Source: Chitinophagaceae bacterium (GTDB taxonomy: Bacteria; Bacteroidota; Bacteroidia; Chitinophagales; Chitinophagaceae). Taken from it: DNA of 64,000 bases. The position numbers and the translations under genes are program-made. Below are positions 43,776-53,840 of the stretch, one piece after another. Each line of letters begins with the position of its first letter. Position 1 is the stretch's first letter. The notes under the pieces are model-generated. The model saw nothing but the letters and a program-made list of their open reading frames with translations. It did no database searches and was not told the DNA's origin. The stretch covers positions 30,846-94,845 of the forward strand of contig JAICXX010000005.1 of the NCBI GenBank assembly GCA_025934485.1, in the 5' to 3' direction.

Positions 43776-46271
43776 ATGAGTGAATCGAAGCCCATCGCAG
43801 TCGTTATCGGGAATGGAATGGTAGGACATCGTTTCTGCGAGAAGTTGAAATCCAAAGGATTATACCGAATCATCGTTTTCGGGGAAGAACCACGCCCCGC
43901 TTATGACCGCGTTCACTTGAGTGAATATTTTAATGGGAAGTCGGCGTCCGACCTCAGCCTTCCTATGACAGGCTGGTTTGAAGACGACGAGATCGTCCTC
44001 CACCTCGGCGACCCTATCCGCGAGATCGACCGCCACCAGCGTATCGTCCACTCCGCCAAAGGGATCGTCCAACCCTACGACGTCCTCATCCTCGCCACCG
44101 GCTCATCGGCCTTCGTCCCCGACATCAACGGCATCGAAAAAGAAGGCGTCTTCGTCTATCGCACCATCGAAGACCTTAATAAAATAAAAGCCTACGCCCC
44201 AAAAGCCAAACGCGGCGCCGTCATGGGCGGCGGCCTCCTCGGACTCGAAGCCGCCAAAGCCCTCCTCGACCTCGGCATCCCCGAGACCCACGTCGTGGAA
44301 TTTGCCCCCCGCCTCATGCCCCGCCAGATCGACAGCGCCGGCAGCGCCGCCCTCGAATCCAGCCTCAAAGCACTCGGCCTCCAGCTACACCTTAATAAAG
44401 TCACCCAGTCCATCGAAGGCCACGGCCACATAGAAGCCCTTCAGTTCGCCGACGAAAGCCGCCTCCACATCGACATGCTCGTCATCTCGGCCGGCATCCG
44501 CCCCCGCGACGAGCTTGCCCGCCTCGCCGGGCTCACAGTAGGCACTCGCGGCGGCATCGTCGTCAACGAAAAACTCCAGACCTCGGATAAACATATCTAC
44601 GCCATCGGCGAATGCGCCCTCGCCCAGGGCATGATCTATGGTCTCGTAGCTCCGGGCTACGAAATGGCCGACGTGGTAGCAACCAACCTTTCCGAAGGCA
44701 ACAAATCCTTCACCGGCTGGGACATGAGCACCAAACTAAAGCTCATCGGCGTCGACGTCGCCAGCTTCGGCGACCCGTTTGCCGCCGAACCGGACAGCCG
44801 CAGCATCGTCTTCGACAACCGCGCCAGCGGCGTCTACAAACGCATCAACGTCAGCGCGGACGGCAAATATCTCCTCGGCGGCGTCCTTATCGGCGACGCA
44901 AGTTCTTATAATATCCTTCTCCAAACGGTCAACAACCGCCTCGTCCTCCCGCCCAACCCCGAAGACCTCATTCTCGGCAGCCGCGACGGGGCATCGGAAG
45001 GCGCCGGCGTGATGAACCTCCCCGACGAAGCGCTTATCTGTAGTTGTGAGTCGGTCACCAAAGCGGCGATTTGCACCGCCGTCACAGAAAAAGGCGTCAC
45101 CACGATGGACGCCATGAAGAAATGCACCAAAGCCGGCACCGGTTGCGGTGGTTGCGTCCCACTCGTCAAAGACCTGATCACCGGCACTATGAAAGCCGGC
45201 GGCATCTATGTCCGCAACACCGTCTGCGAACACTTCGACCGCAGCCGCCAGGAACTCTTCGATCTCATCAAGCTGCACGGCATAAAAACCTATGAAGAAA
45301 CACTTTCCCGCTGGGGCAAAGGCGACGGCTGCGAAGTATGTAAACCCGTAGTGGCCAGCATCCTCGCCAGCCTCTGGAACGAGACCATCGCCAAACAGGC
45401 GGTCATCCAGGACAGCAACGACCGCTATCTCGCCAATATCCAAAAGGGAGGAAGCTACTCCGTCGTTCCCCGCATCCCCGGCGGCGAGATCACCCCCGAT
45501 AAACTCATCGTACTCGGAAAAGTGGCTAAGAAATATAAGCTCTATACGAAGATCACCGGCGGCCAGCGCATCGACCTCTTCGGCGCCCACGTCGGCGACC
45601 TGCCCGCCATCTGGGAAGAGCTCATCGAAGCCGGCTTCGAAAGCGGTCACGCCTATGGTAAAGCGCTTCGCACCGTCAAGAGCTGCGTCGGCAGCACCTG
45701 GTGCCGCTTTGGCCTCCACGACAGCGTGTCTTTCGCCATCGAGATCGAGCAGCGTTACCGCGGCATCCGCGCCCCACATAAACTCAAAGGCGGCGTAAGC
45801 GGCTGTATCCGCGAATGTGCCGAAGCGCAAGGCAAAGACTTCGGCATCATCGCCACGGAAAAAGGCTGGAACCTCTATGTTTGTGGCAACGGCGGCTCAC
45901 GCCCGCAACACGCCCAGCTCCTGGCAACCGATATCGACAAAGAGACCTGTATCCGCTATCTCGACCGCTTCCTGATCTTCTATATCCGCACCGCCGATCC
46001 CCTGACCCGCACCGCCACCTGGCTCAACAAAATGGACGGCGGCATGAGCTACCTCCGCGATGTGGTCATCAACGACAGCCTCGGCATGGGCGCGCAATGG
46101 GAACTCGAGATGCAGGACCTCGTTGACAGCTACAAATGCGAATGGAAAGAAGTGGTCGGCGACCCGGAACTCCGGAAACGCTTCTCCCATTTCGTGAATG
46201 TTCCCAGAAAAAAAGATCCCGAACTCGAATTTGACTCCATGCGCGGCCAGATCAAAGCCAAAGAATGGTAG
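43776..46271 (+). CDS. nirB: NADH-dependent nitrite reductase, large subunit
   Basis: 831 residues. The N-terminal FAD/NAD domains (IGNGMVGHRFCEKL; LILATGSSAFVP; GGGLLGLEAAKALLDLG) are followed by a BFD-like [2Fe-2S] site (Cys422, Cys424, Cys457, Cys460). The C-terminal nitrite/sulfite reductase half has the siroheme/[4Fe-4S] ligands Cys637, Cys643, Cys677 and Cys681 (SCVGSTWCRFG; GCIRECAEA). It reduces nitrite to ammonium in the cytosol with NirD. Length and order match NirB. nirD follows 19 bases later. Confidence 0.96.
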   Translation: MSESKPIAVVIGNGMVGHRFCEKLKSKGLYRIIVFGEEPRPAYDRVHLSEYFNGKSASDLSLPMTGWFEDDEIVLHLGDPIREIDRHQRIVHSAKGIVQPYDVLILATGSSAFVPDINGIEKEGVFVYRTIEDLNKIKAYAPKAKRGAVMGGGLLGLEAAKALLDLGIPETHVVEFAPRLMPRQIDSAGSAALESSLKALGLQLHLNKVTQSIEGHGHIEALQFADESRLHIDMLVISAGIRPRDELARLAGLTVGTRGGIVVNEKLQTSDKHIYAIGECALAQGMIYGLVAPGYEMADVVATNLSEGNKSFTGWDMSTKLKLIGVDVASFGDPFAAEPDSRSIVFDNRASGVYKRINVSADGKYLLGGVLIGDASSYNILLQTVNNRLVLPPNPEDLILGSRDGASEGAGVMNLPDEALICSCESVTKAAICTAVTEKGVTTMDAMKKCTKAGTGCGGCVPLVKDLITGTMKAGGIYVRNTVCEHFDRSRQELFDLIKLHGIKTYEETLSRWGKGDGCEVCKPVVASILASLWNETIAKQAVIQDSNDRYLANIQKGGSYSVVPRIPGGEITPDKLIVLGKVAKKYKLYTKITGGQRIDLFGAHVGDLPAIWEELIEAGFESGHAYGKALRTVKSCVGSTWCRFGLHDSVSFAIEIEQRYRGIRAPHKLKGGVSGCIRECAEAQGKDFGIIATEKGWNLYVCGNGGSRPQHAQLLATDIDKETCIRYLDRFLIFYIRTADPLTRTATWLNKMDGGMSYLRDVVINDSLGMGAQWELEMQDLVDSYKCEWKEVVGDPELRKRFSHFVNVPRKKDPELEFDSMRGQIKAKEW

Positions 46272-46290
46272 ACCGATAAAAAAATAAATT

Positions 46291-46644
46291 ATGGCAACTA
46301 CAACGATCACAGATATCAACTGGCAATTCGCCTGCAGAGTGGAAGATGTCCCCACGGAAGGCGGCGCGTGTGTCCTCGTCGAAGGCGAGCAGATCGCCAT
46401 CTTTCACTTCGCCCGCCGCGGCCAATGGTACGCCACCCAGAACCTCTGCCCGCATAAGCAGCAGATGGCCCTTTCCCGGGGAATGACGGGCAGCGCCGGT
46501 GACAACAACGAACCCAAAGTCGCTTGCCCGTTTCATAAAAAGACATTCAGTCTCGAAACCGGCGCCTGTCTCAGCGGCGAAGACTACCAGATCCGCACCT
46601 ATCCCATCAAGATCAAGAACGGAAAAGTTTACATCGGCCTATGA
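46291..46644 (+). CDS. nirD: Nitrite reductase small subunit
   Basis: 117 residues with a Rieske-like fold. NirD proteins often lack Rieske ligands, but here LCPHKQQM and VACPFHKKTFSLETG keep a C-x-H and C-x2-H pair, so a [2Fe-2S] cluster may be bound. It partners NirB. Its stop overlaps the start of the MoeA-like gene (ATGA). Confidence 0.93.
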   Translation: MATTTITDINWQFACRVEDVPTEGGACVLVEGEQIAIFHFARRGQWYATQNLCPHKQQMALSRGMTGSAGDNNEPKVACPFHKKTFSLETGACLSGEDYQIRTYPIKIKNGKVYIGL

Positions 46645-47405
46645 TCGATTATAAACAAGCCCAACATTTGCTCTCGGATCAGGCCCGCTCCTTCGGCAGC
46701 GATCGTCGCCCCTCCATCGCCCTGCTCACCACAGGCGACGAAGTGGTCCCCGCGGCCGTCACGCCCACGGGCATCCAGATCCGCAACAGCAACCGCTGGC
46801 TGATCGACGCGGCGCTCCAAAAAAATGGCTTCCATCTTTCGGCTCGTGAACATTCAACAGATGATCCGATGGTATTGAAAACAAAGATAAAAAATCTCCT
46901 GTCCCACGATGTCCTCATCCTCTGCGGCGGAGTGTCTGCGGGCGATGCGGATCATGTACCCGCAACGCTCGAGTCTCTCGGCGTGAAGAAACTGTTCTAT
47001 AAGGTCGCCATCAAACCCGGCAAACCCACCTGGTGCGGCGTCCTGGCTCATCGGGCTACGGGTCGCGAGCCGCGGTACACCATGGTTTTTGCCCTCCCCG
47101 GCAACCCCCTGGCCTGTCTCGTCAACCTGATCCTGCTGATCCAACCCTACCTGCTCGCCTGCCAGGGCCTCCGGCCCACCGAACCGCTCGGCCTCCCCAT
47201 GGGCGCCTCGCGCAGGAAACGTCCTGCCTTAGACGAATTCTTCCCCGTCTACTGGCACGGCTCCCCCGCGCGCGTCGTACCCGTGTCGATCAACGGCTCG
47301 GGCGATATCCGCCTCGGCATGCAGGCAAATGCCCTGGCCCTTCACCCAGCCGGGTGCGACCACCTGGCCGAAGGAACACCCGTATTGTGCTATTCATTCA
47401 TATAG
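46641..47405 (+). CDS. Shortened MoeA-like molybdopterin-binding protein
   Basis: 254 residues, well below the roughly 400 of MoeA. A short N-terminal helix (IDYKQAQHLLSDQA), like the start of MoeA, runs straight into domain III (about 25-170: IALLTTGDEVV; LILCGGVSAGDADHVPATLE; VAIKPGKPTW; FALPGNPLACLVN) and a C-terminal domain IV. Domains I and II of MoeA are missing. MoeA inserts molybdenum into molybdopterin, which the nitrate reductase of this cluster needs. Whether this short form is a catalyst or a cofactor carrier is open. It overlaps nirD by 4 bases. Confidence 0.82.
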   Translation: MIDYKQAQHLLSDQARSFGSDRRPSIALLTTGDEVVPAAVTPTGIQIRNSNRWLIDAALQKNGFHLSAREHSTDDPMVLKTKIKNLLSHDVLILCGGVSAGDADHVPATLESLGVKKLFYKVAIKPGKPTWCGVLAHRATGREPRYTMVFALPGNPLACLVNLILLIQPYLLACQGLRPTEPLGLPMGASRRKRPALDEFFPVYWHGSPARVVPVSINGSGDIRLGMQANALALHPAGCDHLAEGTPVLCYSFI

Positions 47406-47447
47406 GTCCGTCTTCCGGTTGCTGCCATTTAAACCAAAACAACTGCA

Positions 47448-48974
47448 ATGAAAAAAATCATCACCGGAATGACCTCGATTTTACTATCTACGATCTCCTT
47501 TTCCGCGAGGGCCCAGTTCTCCCTCACGGGGCAATTACGCGTACGCACCGAACTACGCAATGGCTATGGAACGCTCGAAACGATCGGCAGCAAACCGGCC
47601 TTCCTCACTTCGCAACGCGCGCGGCTGAATTTTAATTACCAGTCATCAAAACTCATCTTCCATGCCTCCGTCCAGGACGTCCGCGTCTGGGGCGCAGATG
47701 CCTCCACCATCAACAACGCAGATGGGACCCGCCTAATGGTACACGAAGCCTGGGGAGAACTGGTCTTCGCAAACAAAGCCGACAGCTCCTTCGCCCACTC
47801 CCCGGTACAATACTTCGCCGTCCGCATCGGCCGCCAGGAACTGGTATACGACGACCAACGCTTACTCGGCAATCTCGACTGGCTTCAACAAGCCCGCCGG
47901 CACGATGCCATCGTCTTCAAGTTGCTCGATAACGGCTGGCAAGCTGATCTCGGCGCGGCTTTTAACCAGAACACCGACGCCTTCAATTATAACGGAACCT
48001 ACTATACGCCCGGAAATATTCCGGCCTACGTAAAAGACAGCAAAGGCAATCTCGCCCCCGTACCCGCAGGCTATCTTCCGCTGGTTAACGCCGCCGGCCT
48101 TAGCACCCGCACCGGCAGCCCCTCCTTCGTGATCGCACCCAGCACTAACGGCGACAACCAGGATTACAAAGCCATGCAATACCTCTACGGCGCTAAACAA
48201 TGGAGTAATACCCGGATATCTGCCCTGCTTTTCACGGACGAGTTCGGTAAATACAAGCTGGATTCGACAAAGAACATCGCCGGTAGCGACACCGGCTATA
48301 TCTACGGCCGGCATTTCAACCAGCCCGGCATCAATGCCCGCGTCACGGGCGGCGCCATGCTCACATCGGCACTCGACGGGCATGCCAACACCTTTCGCCT
48401 GCAAGCCGGCGCTTACTATCAAACCGGTCATGACCGCGATGGCCTGAACCTCGCCGCTTACATGACCACGCTTTCGCTTACCTACGCACCCGGACCGCTC
48501 GCCGGCACCGTGGGTTGGGATTATATGTCGGGTAACAACGCCTTCTCGACTTCCACCACGGATCGACGCTTTGACCCGCTTTACGGGACGCCGCACAAGT
48601 TCTGGGGCTATATGGATTATTTCTACGCCGGCACCGGCTCCGCCACCGGCGGCCTGAACAACCCCTACGCTAAAGCGAAATACACTTCTCACAACAGCCG
48701 CTTCATGCTCGAGCTCTGCTATCATTACTTCGGCCTCGCCGGCGACCAAAAGGATACCAAAGGCGCCAAAGTGTCGCACTACCTCGGCAGCGAAGTAGAT
48801 GGCGTCGCCGATTACAAGCTCAACAAATTCACCACCGTCGAAGCGGGTCTCTGCGGCATGTGGGCCACCCATAGCATGGAATATGCGAAAGGGATCACCC
48901 CCAACACAGCACGTCTTGATGCCTCCTGGGCTTATCTCACCATCGACATCAAACCCGATTTCCTCAAGAAGTAA
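47448..48974 (+). CDS. Outer-membrane porin, alginate-export (AlgE-like) family
   Basis: 508 residues with a signal peptide (1-22, ...ARAQ) and an antiparallel beta-barrel pattern throughout. FSLTGQLRVRTELRNGYG, RIGRQELVYDDQRLLG and a C-terminal strand ending in aromatic/charged residues fit the alginate_exp family. In this nitrate cluster it is more likely an anion pore for nitrate/nitrite than an alginate exporter. It is 42 bases after the MoeA-like gene and 11 before the NarK-type gene. Confidence 0.85.
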   Translation: MKKIITGMTSILLSTISFSARAQFSLTGQLRVRTELRNGYGTLETIGSKPAFLTSQRARLNFNYQSSKLIFHASVQDVRVWGADASTINNADGTRLMVHEAWGELVFANKADSSFAHSPVQYFAVRIGRQELVYDDQRLLGNLDWLQQARRHDAIVFKLLDNGWQADLGAAFNQNTDAFNYNGTYYTPGNIPAYVKDSKGNLAPVPAGYLPLVNAAGLSTRTGSPSFVIAPSTNGDNQDYKAMQYLYGAKQWSNTRISALLFTDEFGKYKLDSTKNIAGSDTGYIYGRHFNQPGINARVTGGAMLTSALDGHANTFRLQAGAYYQTGHDRDGLNLAAYMTTLSLTYAPGPLAGTVGWDYMSGNNAFSTSTTDRRFDPLYGTPHKFWGYMDYFYAGTGSATGGLNNPYAKAKYTSHNSRFMLELCYHYFGLAGDQKDTKGAKVSHYLGSEVDGVADYKLNKFTTVEAGLCGMWATHSMEYAKGITPNTARLDASWAYLTIDIKPDFLKK

Positions 48975-48985
48975 AAAACACCACC

Positions 48986-50299
48986 ATGAAAGCCAACAAC
49001 AAACCTCTCGATAAGATCCGGCTTTTTTCGCTCGATACCATCCAGATGCGGACCTTCCACATCACATGGTTTATGTTCTTCGTTTGCTTCTTCGGCTGGT
49101 TCGGTCTTGCACCGTTGATGCCCGCCATCCGCACCGACCTGGGCCTCACCAAAGCGCAGGTGGGCAACACCATCATCGCCTCGGTATCCTCCACCATCAT
49201 CGCCAGGCTGATCATCGGAAAGCTTTGCGATACCTATGGCCCGCGCAAAACCGCCATCTACCTGCTGCTCATCGGCTCGATCCCCGTCGCGCTGGTCGGC
49301 CTCGCAACGAACTATATCACCTTCCTGGTCTTCCGTCTGGCCATCGGCGTCATCGGCGCTTCCTTCGTCATCACGCAGTACCATACTTCCATGATGTTCG
49401 CAGCCCGCGTCAAAGGCACCGCCAACGCCGTCACCGGCGGCTGGGGTAACCTCGGCGGCGGCGTAACGAATATGGTGATGCCCATCATCTTCGCAGCAGT
49501 TGTCGGCTTCGGCTATGCCCCGCATTATGCCTGGCGCTATGCCATGCTCGTTCCCGCAGCCCTTATGTGGTTTGCGGCCTGGCTCTACGCAAAATATACA
49601 AAAGACACCCCGAACGGCAATTTCGACGAGATCCGTCGAACCAACAACCCCAAAACAAAAACCAATTGGTCCATCCTCGCCGACTGGCGCATAGCCGCCC
49701 TCACCATGGCCTACGCCATGTGCTTCGGGATGGAGATCACCTTCGACAACGTCGCCTCCCTCCATTTCGTCGACACCTTTCACCTGTCTCAGCACAGCGC
49801 GGGTTTCTGGGCCGGCTGCTTCGGTATGATGAACCTCTTCGCCCGCGCCCTCGGCGGCTTCCTTTCCGATAAGGCCGGCAACCGCTGGGGCCTCTCCGGC
49901 AAAGGATCACTGCTTGCCGCTGCCCTTCTGCTCGAAGGCATCGGCCTCCTCGCCTTCGCACATGCACCAGCCTTCGGCATCGCCATCGCCTGCATGCTCA
50001 CCTTTGCCCTCTTTCTGAAGATGGCTAACGGCGCCGTCTATGGCATCGTCCCCTTCGTCAACGAAAAGAACGTAGGCCTCATCAGCGGGGTGGTGGGAGC
50101 AGGCGGTAACCTCGGCGGCATGCTCTTCGGCTTCCTGTTCCGCTCCGAATCCATTACCTATACGCAGGCATTCACTTATATCGCTATCACCGTACTCATC
50201 GTGGCCGGAGTCATGGCCATCACCCGCTGGCGCCCGGCCGGAAAACACGCAACCGCACCGGTCGAACCAGCCAAAGATCCGGCGCTTGCCACCACCTGA
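48986..50299 (+). CDS. NarK/NasA-type nitrate/nitrite transporter (MFS)
   Basis: 437 residues, 12 predicted membrane helices. WFMFFVCFFGWFGLAPLMP and the signature GGWGNLGGGVTNMVMP and GAGGNLGGMLFGFLF are the two nitrate-signature glycine motifs of the NarK/NNP family. It moves nitrate in or nitrite out across the inner membrane. The gene stops 1 base before the nitrate reductase start. Confidence 0.95.
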   Translation: MKANNKPLDKIRLFSLDTIQMRTFHITWFMFFVCFFGWFGLAPLMPAIRTDLGLTKAQVGNTIIASVSSTIIARLIIGKLCDTYGPRKTAIYLLLIGSIPVALVGLATNYITFLVFRLAIGVIGASFVITQYHTSMMFAARVKGTANAVTGGWGNLGGGVTNMVMPIIFAAVVGFGYAPHYAWRYAMLVPAALMWFAAWLYAKYTKDTPNGNFDEIRRTNNPKTKTNWSILADWRIAALTMAYAMCFGMEITFDNVASLHFVDTFHLSQHSAGFWAGCFGMMNLFARALGGFLSDKAGNRWGLSGKGSLLAAALLLEGIGLLAFAHAPAFGIAIACMLTFALFLKMANGAVYGIVPFVNEKNVGLISGVVGAGGNLGGMLFGFLFRSESITYTQAFTYIAITVLIVAGVMAITRWRPAGKHATAPVEPAKDPALATT

Positions 50300-50300
50300 T

Positions 50301-53300
50301 ATGCACAATGCGCACCGCCATACCGAACAATTCCATTCGACCTGCTGCTACTGCGGCGTAGGCTGCGGTATCACCGTCCTTAAAGACCGTAAGGGTCGAA
50401 TCACCGTCGAAGGCACACCCGACTACCCCGTGAACCGCGGCACGCTGTGCAGCAAAGGACTCAACCTCCACCACACGGTCAACGACCGGCACGATCGCCT
50501 GCTCTATCCCCAGATGCGCGCCAACCGCAACATGCCCCTGCAAAGGGTCAGCTGGGACACGGCCCTCGATCGTGCCGCTGCCGTCCTCACCTCCCTGATC
50601 AAAAAATTCGGCCCCGACAGTATCGGCTTCTACGTGTCAGGTCAGTGCCTCACGGAAGAGTACTATGTGGTTAACAAGCTGGTCAAAGGGTTTATCGGTA
50701 CTAACAACGTCGACAGCAATTCCCGTCTTTGTATGAGCACCGCCGTCGCGGCGCATAAGCTGGCGCTGGGTGAAGATAGCGTTCCGGTATCCTATGCCGA
50801 CGTCGAGCTCGCCGATTGTTTCTTCGTCACCGGCGCCAACCCCGCCTGGTGTCACCCCATCCTCTGGCGACGCGTAGAGGCGCACAAAGCCGCGCACCCG
50901 GAGATAAAGATCATCGTAGCCGACCCTCGCCGTACCGATAGCTGCGCCTTCGCCGACTTGCATCTTCAGCTCCGCCCCGGTACGGATACGACATTGCACT
51001 ATGCCATCGGTCGCCTGCTCATCGAAAACGGCGATCTCCATCCAGACTTCATCAAAAACCACACGGAAGGATTCGAATCCTATAAAACGAGAGTATTCGA
51101 AAAAACCATCGAAGAAGCGGCCGCGATCTGTGGTCTCGAGATAAAAGACATCCAAAAGGCCGCGAAATGGATCGGCGAAGCAAATGCTTATCTCAGCATG
51201 TGGACCATGGGCCTCAACCAAAGCGCCACCGGCGTCACTAAAGTCCTTTCGCTCATCGACCTTCACCTGCTCACGGGACAGATCGGCAAACCCGGCGCCG
51301 GCCCCTTTTCTCTGACGGGTCAGCCCAACGCCATGGGCGGCCGCGAAACCGGCGGTCTCGCCAACCTGCTCCCCGCACACCGTGACCTGTCAAACCCTGA
51401 ACACCGGCACGCCGTCCAAACCTACTGGGGGAGCGGTCCTATCTCGCCAAACCCGGGTCTCACGGCCACCGAAATGTTCGAAGCCATCAACGACGGTCGT
51501 CTCAAAGCCATCTGGATCATCGGCACCAACCCCCTGGTAAGCCTGCCCGATATCCGCCAGGCCGAGGCCGCGCTAAAAAAGGCGCGTTTCGTCGTCGTAC
51601 AGGACGTAAGCGACAAACCCGAGACCCTCGGCTATGCCGACCTCATCCTCCCCGCCGCTGCCTGGACGGAGAAACAGGGCACGATGACAAACAGTGAACG
51701 GCGCATCAGCCTCCTCGATCGCATCGTCGACCCGCCCGGTGAAGCTCTGCCCGATGCGGCTATCCTCTGCCGCCTCGCCACCAAAATGGGTTTCCCCGGC
51801 TTCGATTATAAAGACGCCGCCGCCATCTTCCGCGAACATGCTCTGCTCACCGCAGGCACCTCTATAGATATCAGCGGCCTCGATTACGATATCTTAAAGA
51901 AAAAACGTTCGGCACAATGGCCCTACCCGCAAGGCACCAGAGATCACGGCACACCAAGATTATTCACCGACCTGCAATTCCTTACGCCTTCCAAAAGAGC
52001 CTGGTTCCATGCCCCCCCGGACGAAATGCGTAGCGAGCTCCCCGATGGCGATTATCCGCTGGTCCTCACCACCGGGCGTATCCGCGATCAGTGGCATACG
52101 ATGACTAAGACGGGAAAAGTGGGTAAGCTCCGGCAACATATCCCTCAATCCACCCTGCAGCTGCATCCCGAGGATGCGAAAGCGCAGGACATCGCGGACG
52201 GGGACATTATAGTAGTACAATCCCGTAGGGGCGACGTCCGCGTGCCGGTGCAGATCACCGACAACATCCGCAAAGGAACGGCCTTCCTTCCCATGCACTG
52301 GGGTAGGGTAGCGGGCAGCGATCTCAACCGCGCCAACAACCTTACCAACAATCTCGTCGACAGGATTTCCAAAGAACCCGACTTTAAATTCTGTGCCATC
52401 CGCGTCAGCAAATACAAAAAGAAAAAAGAGACCATTGTCATCGTGGGCGCGGGGGCCGGTGCACATGGCTTCGTTCGCAGCTATCGCGCCCTGAACCAGG
52501 ACGACGACATCATCATCTTCAGCAAAGAGGACCTCCCTTTCTACAACCGCGTACAACTACCCGATTATATCAGCGGCACACAGTCCTGGGACCAACTGAT
52601 AAGGATGACAGACGATGAAGAGCTCGAGCACTCGATCCAATTGCATCGCGGCGTAAGCATCACCCATATCGACCGCGAAGCAAAACTCGTCACCGATTCC
52701 ACCGGCCGCCAAACGCATTACGATACGCTCATCCTCGCTACCGGCAGCAGGGCCGCGTTACCCAAACAGCTGCCACCGCTGGAAGGCATCTTCACCCTGA
52801 GAACAAGGTTCGATGCCGATCGCTTTAAAAAACAGATTCGCCCCCACGGACATGCGGTCATCGTCGGCGGTGGCTTGCTGGGATTGGAACTGGCGGCTTC
52901 GCTGCGTGAAATGGATATCGACGTTTCCATTATCCACCGGAGTTCAAGATTCCTGGACCGCCAGCTCGACAACCTGGCCAGCCAGCTCCTGCACGATGAG
53001 ATGGTGGACCAGGGCTGCGCGATCTACTACTCCGACGAGGTCCAGCTCTTTTATGGCCAAACGAAGCTCACCGGCATCCGTCTGCGCAGCGGTCGCGTGA
53101 TCGACTGTGACGCCCTCGTCTTCGCCATTGGTACGGTGCCCAACATCGAGATCGCGAAAACCGCCGGACTGGAACATCGCCGCGGCCTCGTCGTCGACGC
53201 CTATCTCCGGACCAGCGACCCGGATATCCACGCGATCGGCGAGATCGCCGAATTCCAGGGAAACCTCTTTGGCTTCACCGCCGCGGCGGAACAACAGGCC

Positions 53301-53840
53301 GCCGTTCTGGCCCGCTTCCTCCATGGCGACATCGCAAGTATCTACAAGGGTACGGTGCCCATGAACATCATCAAGATCCATGGCTTCGACCTCTGCTCCA
53401 TCGGAATACCCGATTGTCCGAATCAAAAGGAATACGAAGAGATCGTGTTCATCGACAAGGCCCGTCGATATTATAAGAAATGCATCATTCATCAGGACCG
53501 GCTCGTAGGTGCTATCCTGGTAGGCGACAAAGAGGAATTTCGTGAGTTCAAAGAGTGGATCACGAACCGCACCGAGCTCAGCGAAAAACGGCTACAGCTC
53601 CTTCGTAGTGGCGCAAAAACGGAGCCGGTCCTGGGCAAGCTGGTGTGTTCATGCAGCAACGTCGGTATCGGCAACCTTGAACAAAAGATCGCCGGCGGCT
53701 GCTCCGATCTGGCCACGCTGTGTTCGCTTACCGGTGCCGGCTCGGGTTGCGGCAGTTGCAAACCCGAAGTAAAACGCATTCTCGAAGAAGCCCTCGCCGG
53801 GGCCCCCATCGCAGCCGCACAACAACCATCCTATGTTTAA
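50301..53840 (+). CDS. Assimilatory nitrate reductase fused to FAD reductase and BFD-like domain
   Basis: 1179 residues from the ATG at 50301, just after the NarK stop; a TTG 15 bases upstream lies inside that gene. The N-terminal [4Fe-4S] ligands are Cys15, Cys18, Cys22 and Cys50. The molybdopterin domains (about 55-700) include the likely Mo ligand Cys144 (SRLCMSTAV). A complete NirB-like FAD/NAD part (about 705-1080; IVIVGAGAGAHGF; VIVGGGLLGLELAASLRE) and a BFD-like [2Fe-2S] site (about 1116-1158; CSCSN...GCGSCKPE) follow. Electrons could pass from NAD(P)H through FAD and clusters to molybdenum in one chain. It overlaps the next gene by 8 bases. Confidence 0.94.
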   Translation: MHNAHRHTEQFHSTCCYCGVGCGITVLKDRKGRITVEGTPDYPVNRGTLCSKGLNLHHTVNDRHDRLLYPQMRANRNMPLQRVSWDTALDRAAAVLTSLIKKFGPDSIGFYVSGQCLTEEYYVVNKLVKGFIGTNNVDSNSRLCMSTAVAAHKLALGEDSVPVSYADVELADCFFVTGANPAWCHPILWRRVEAHKAAHPEIKIIVADPRRTDSCAFADLHLQLRPGTDTTLHYAIGRLLIENGDLHPDFIKNHTEGFESYKTRVFEKTIEEAAAICGLEIKDIQKAAKWIGEANAYLSMWTMGLNQSATGVTKVLSLIDLHLLTGQIGKPGAGPFSLTGQPNAMGGRETGGLANLLPAHRDLSNPEHRHAVQTYWGSGPISPNPGLTATEMFEAINDGRLKAIWIIGTNPLVSLPDIRQAEAALKKARFVVVQDVSDKPETLGYADLILPAAAWTEKQGTMTNSERRISLLDRIVDPPGEALPDAAILCRLATKMGFPGFDYKDAAAIFREHALLTAGTSIDISGLDYDILKKKRSAQWPYPQGTRDHGTPRLFTDLQFLTPSKRAWFHAPPDEMRSELPDGDYPLVLTTGRIRDQWHTMTKTGKVGKLRQHIPQSTLQLHPEDAKAQDIADGDIIVVQSRRGDVRVPVQITDNIRKGTAFLPMHWGRVAGSDLNRANNLTNNLVDRISKEPDFKFCAIRVSKYKKKKETIVIVGAGAGAHGFVRSYRALNQDDDIIIFSKEDLPFYNRVQLPDYISGTQSWDQLIRMTDDEELEHSIQLHRGVSITHIDREAKLVTDSTGRQTHYDTLILATGSRAALPKQLPPLEGIFTLRTRFDADRFKKQIRPHGHAVIVGGGLLGLELAASLREMDIDVSIIHRSSRFLDRQLDNLASQLLHDEMVDQGCAIYYSDEVQLFYGQTKLTGIRLRSGRVIDCDALVFAIGTVPNIEIAKTAGLEHRRGLVVDAYLRTSDPDIHAIGEIAEFQGNLFGFTAAAEQQAAVLARFLHGDIASIYKGTVPMNIIKIHGFDLCSIGIPDCPNQKEYEEIVFIDKARRYYKKCIIHQDRLVGAILVGDKEEFREFKEWITNRTELSEKRLQLLRSGAKTEPVLGKLVCSCSNVGIGNLEQKIAGGCSDLATLCSLTGAGSGCGSCKPEVKRILEEALAGAPIAAAQQPSYV

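Noticed and set aside
44736..45830. 364-codon minus frame inside nirB
   Set aside because: Shadow of nirB; Ala/Asp/Val/Phe-rich without motifs.
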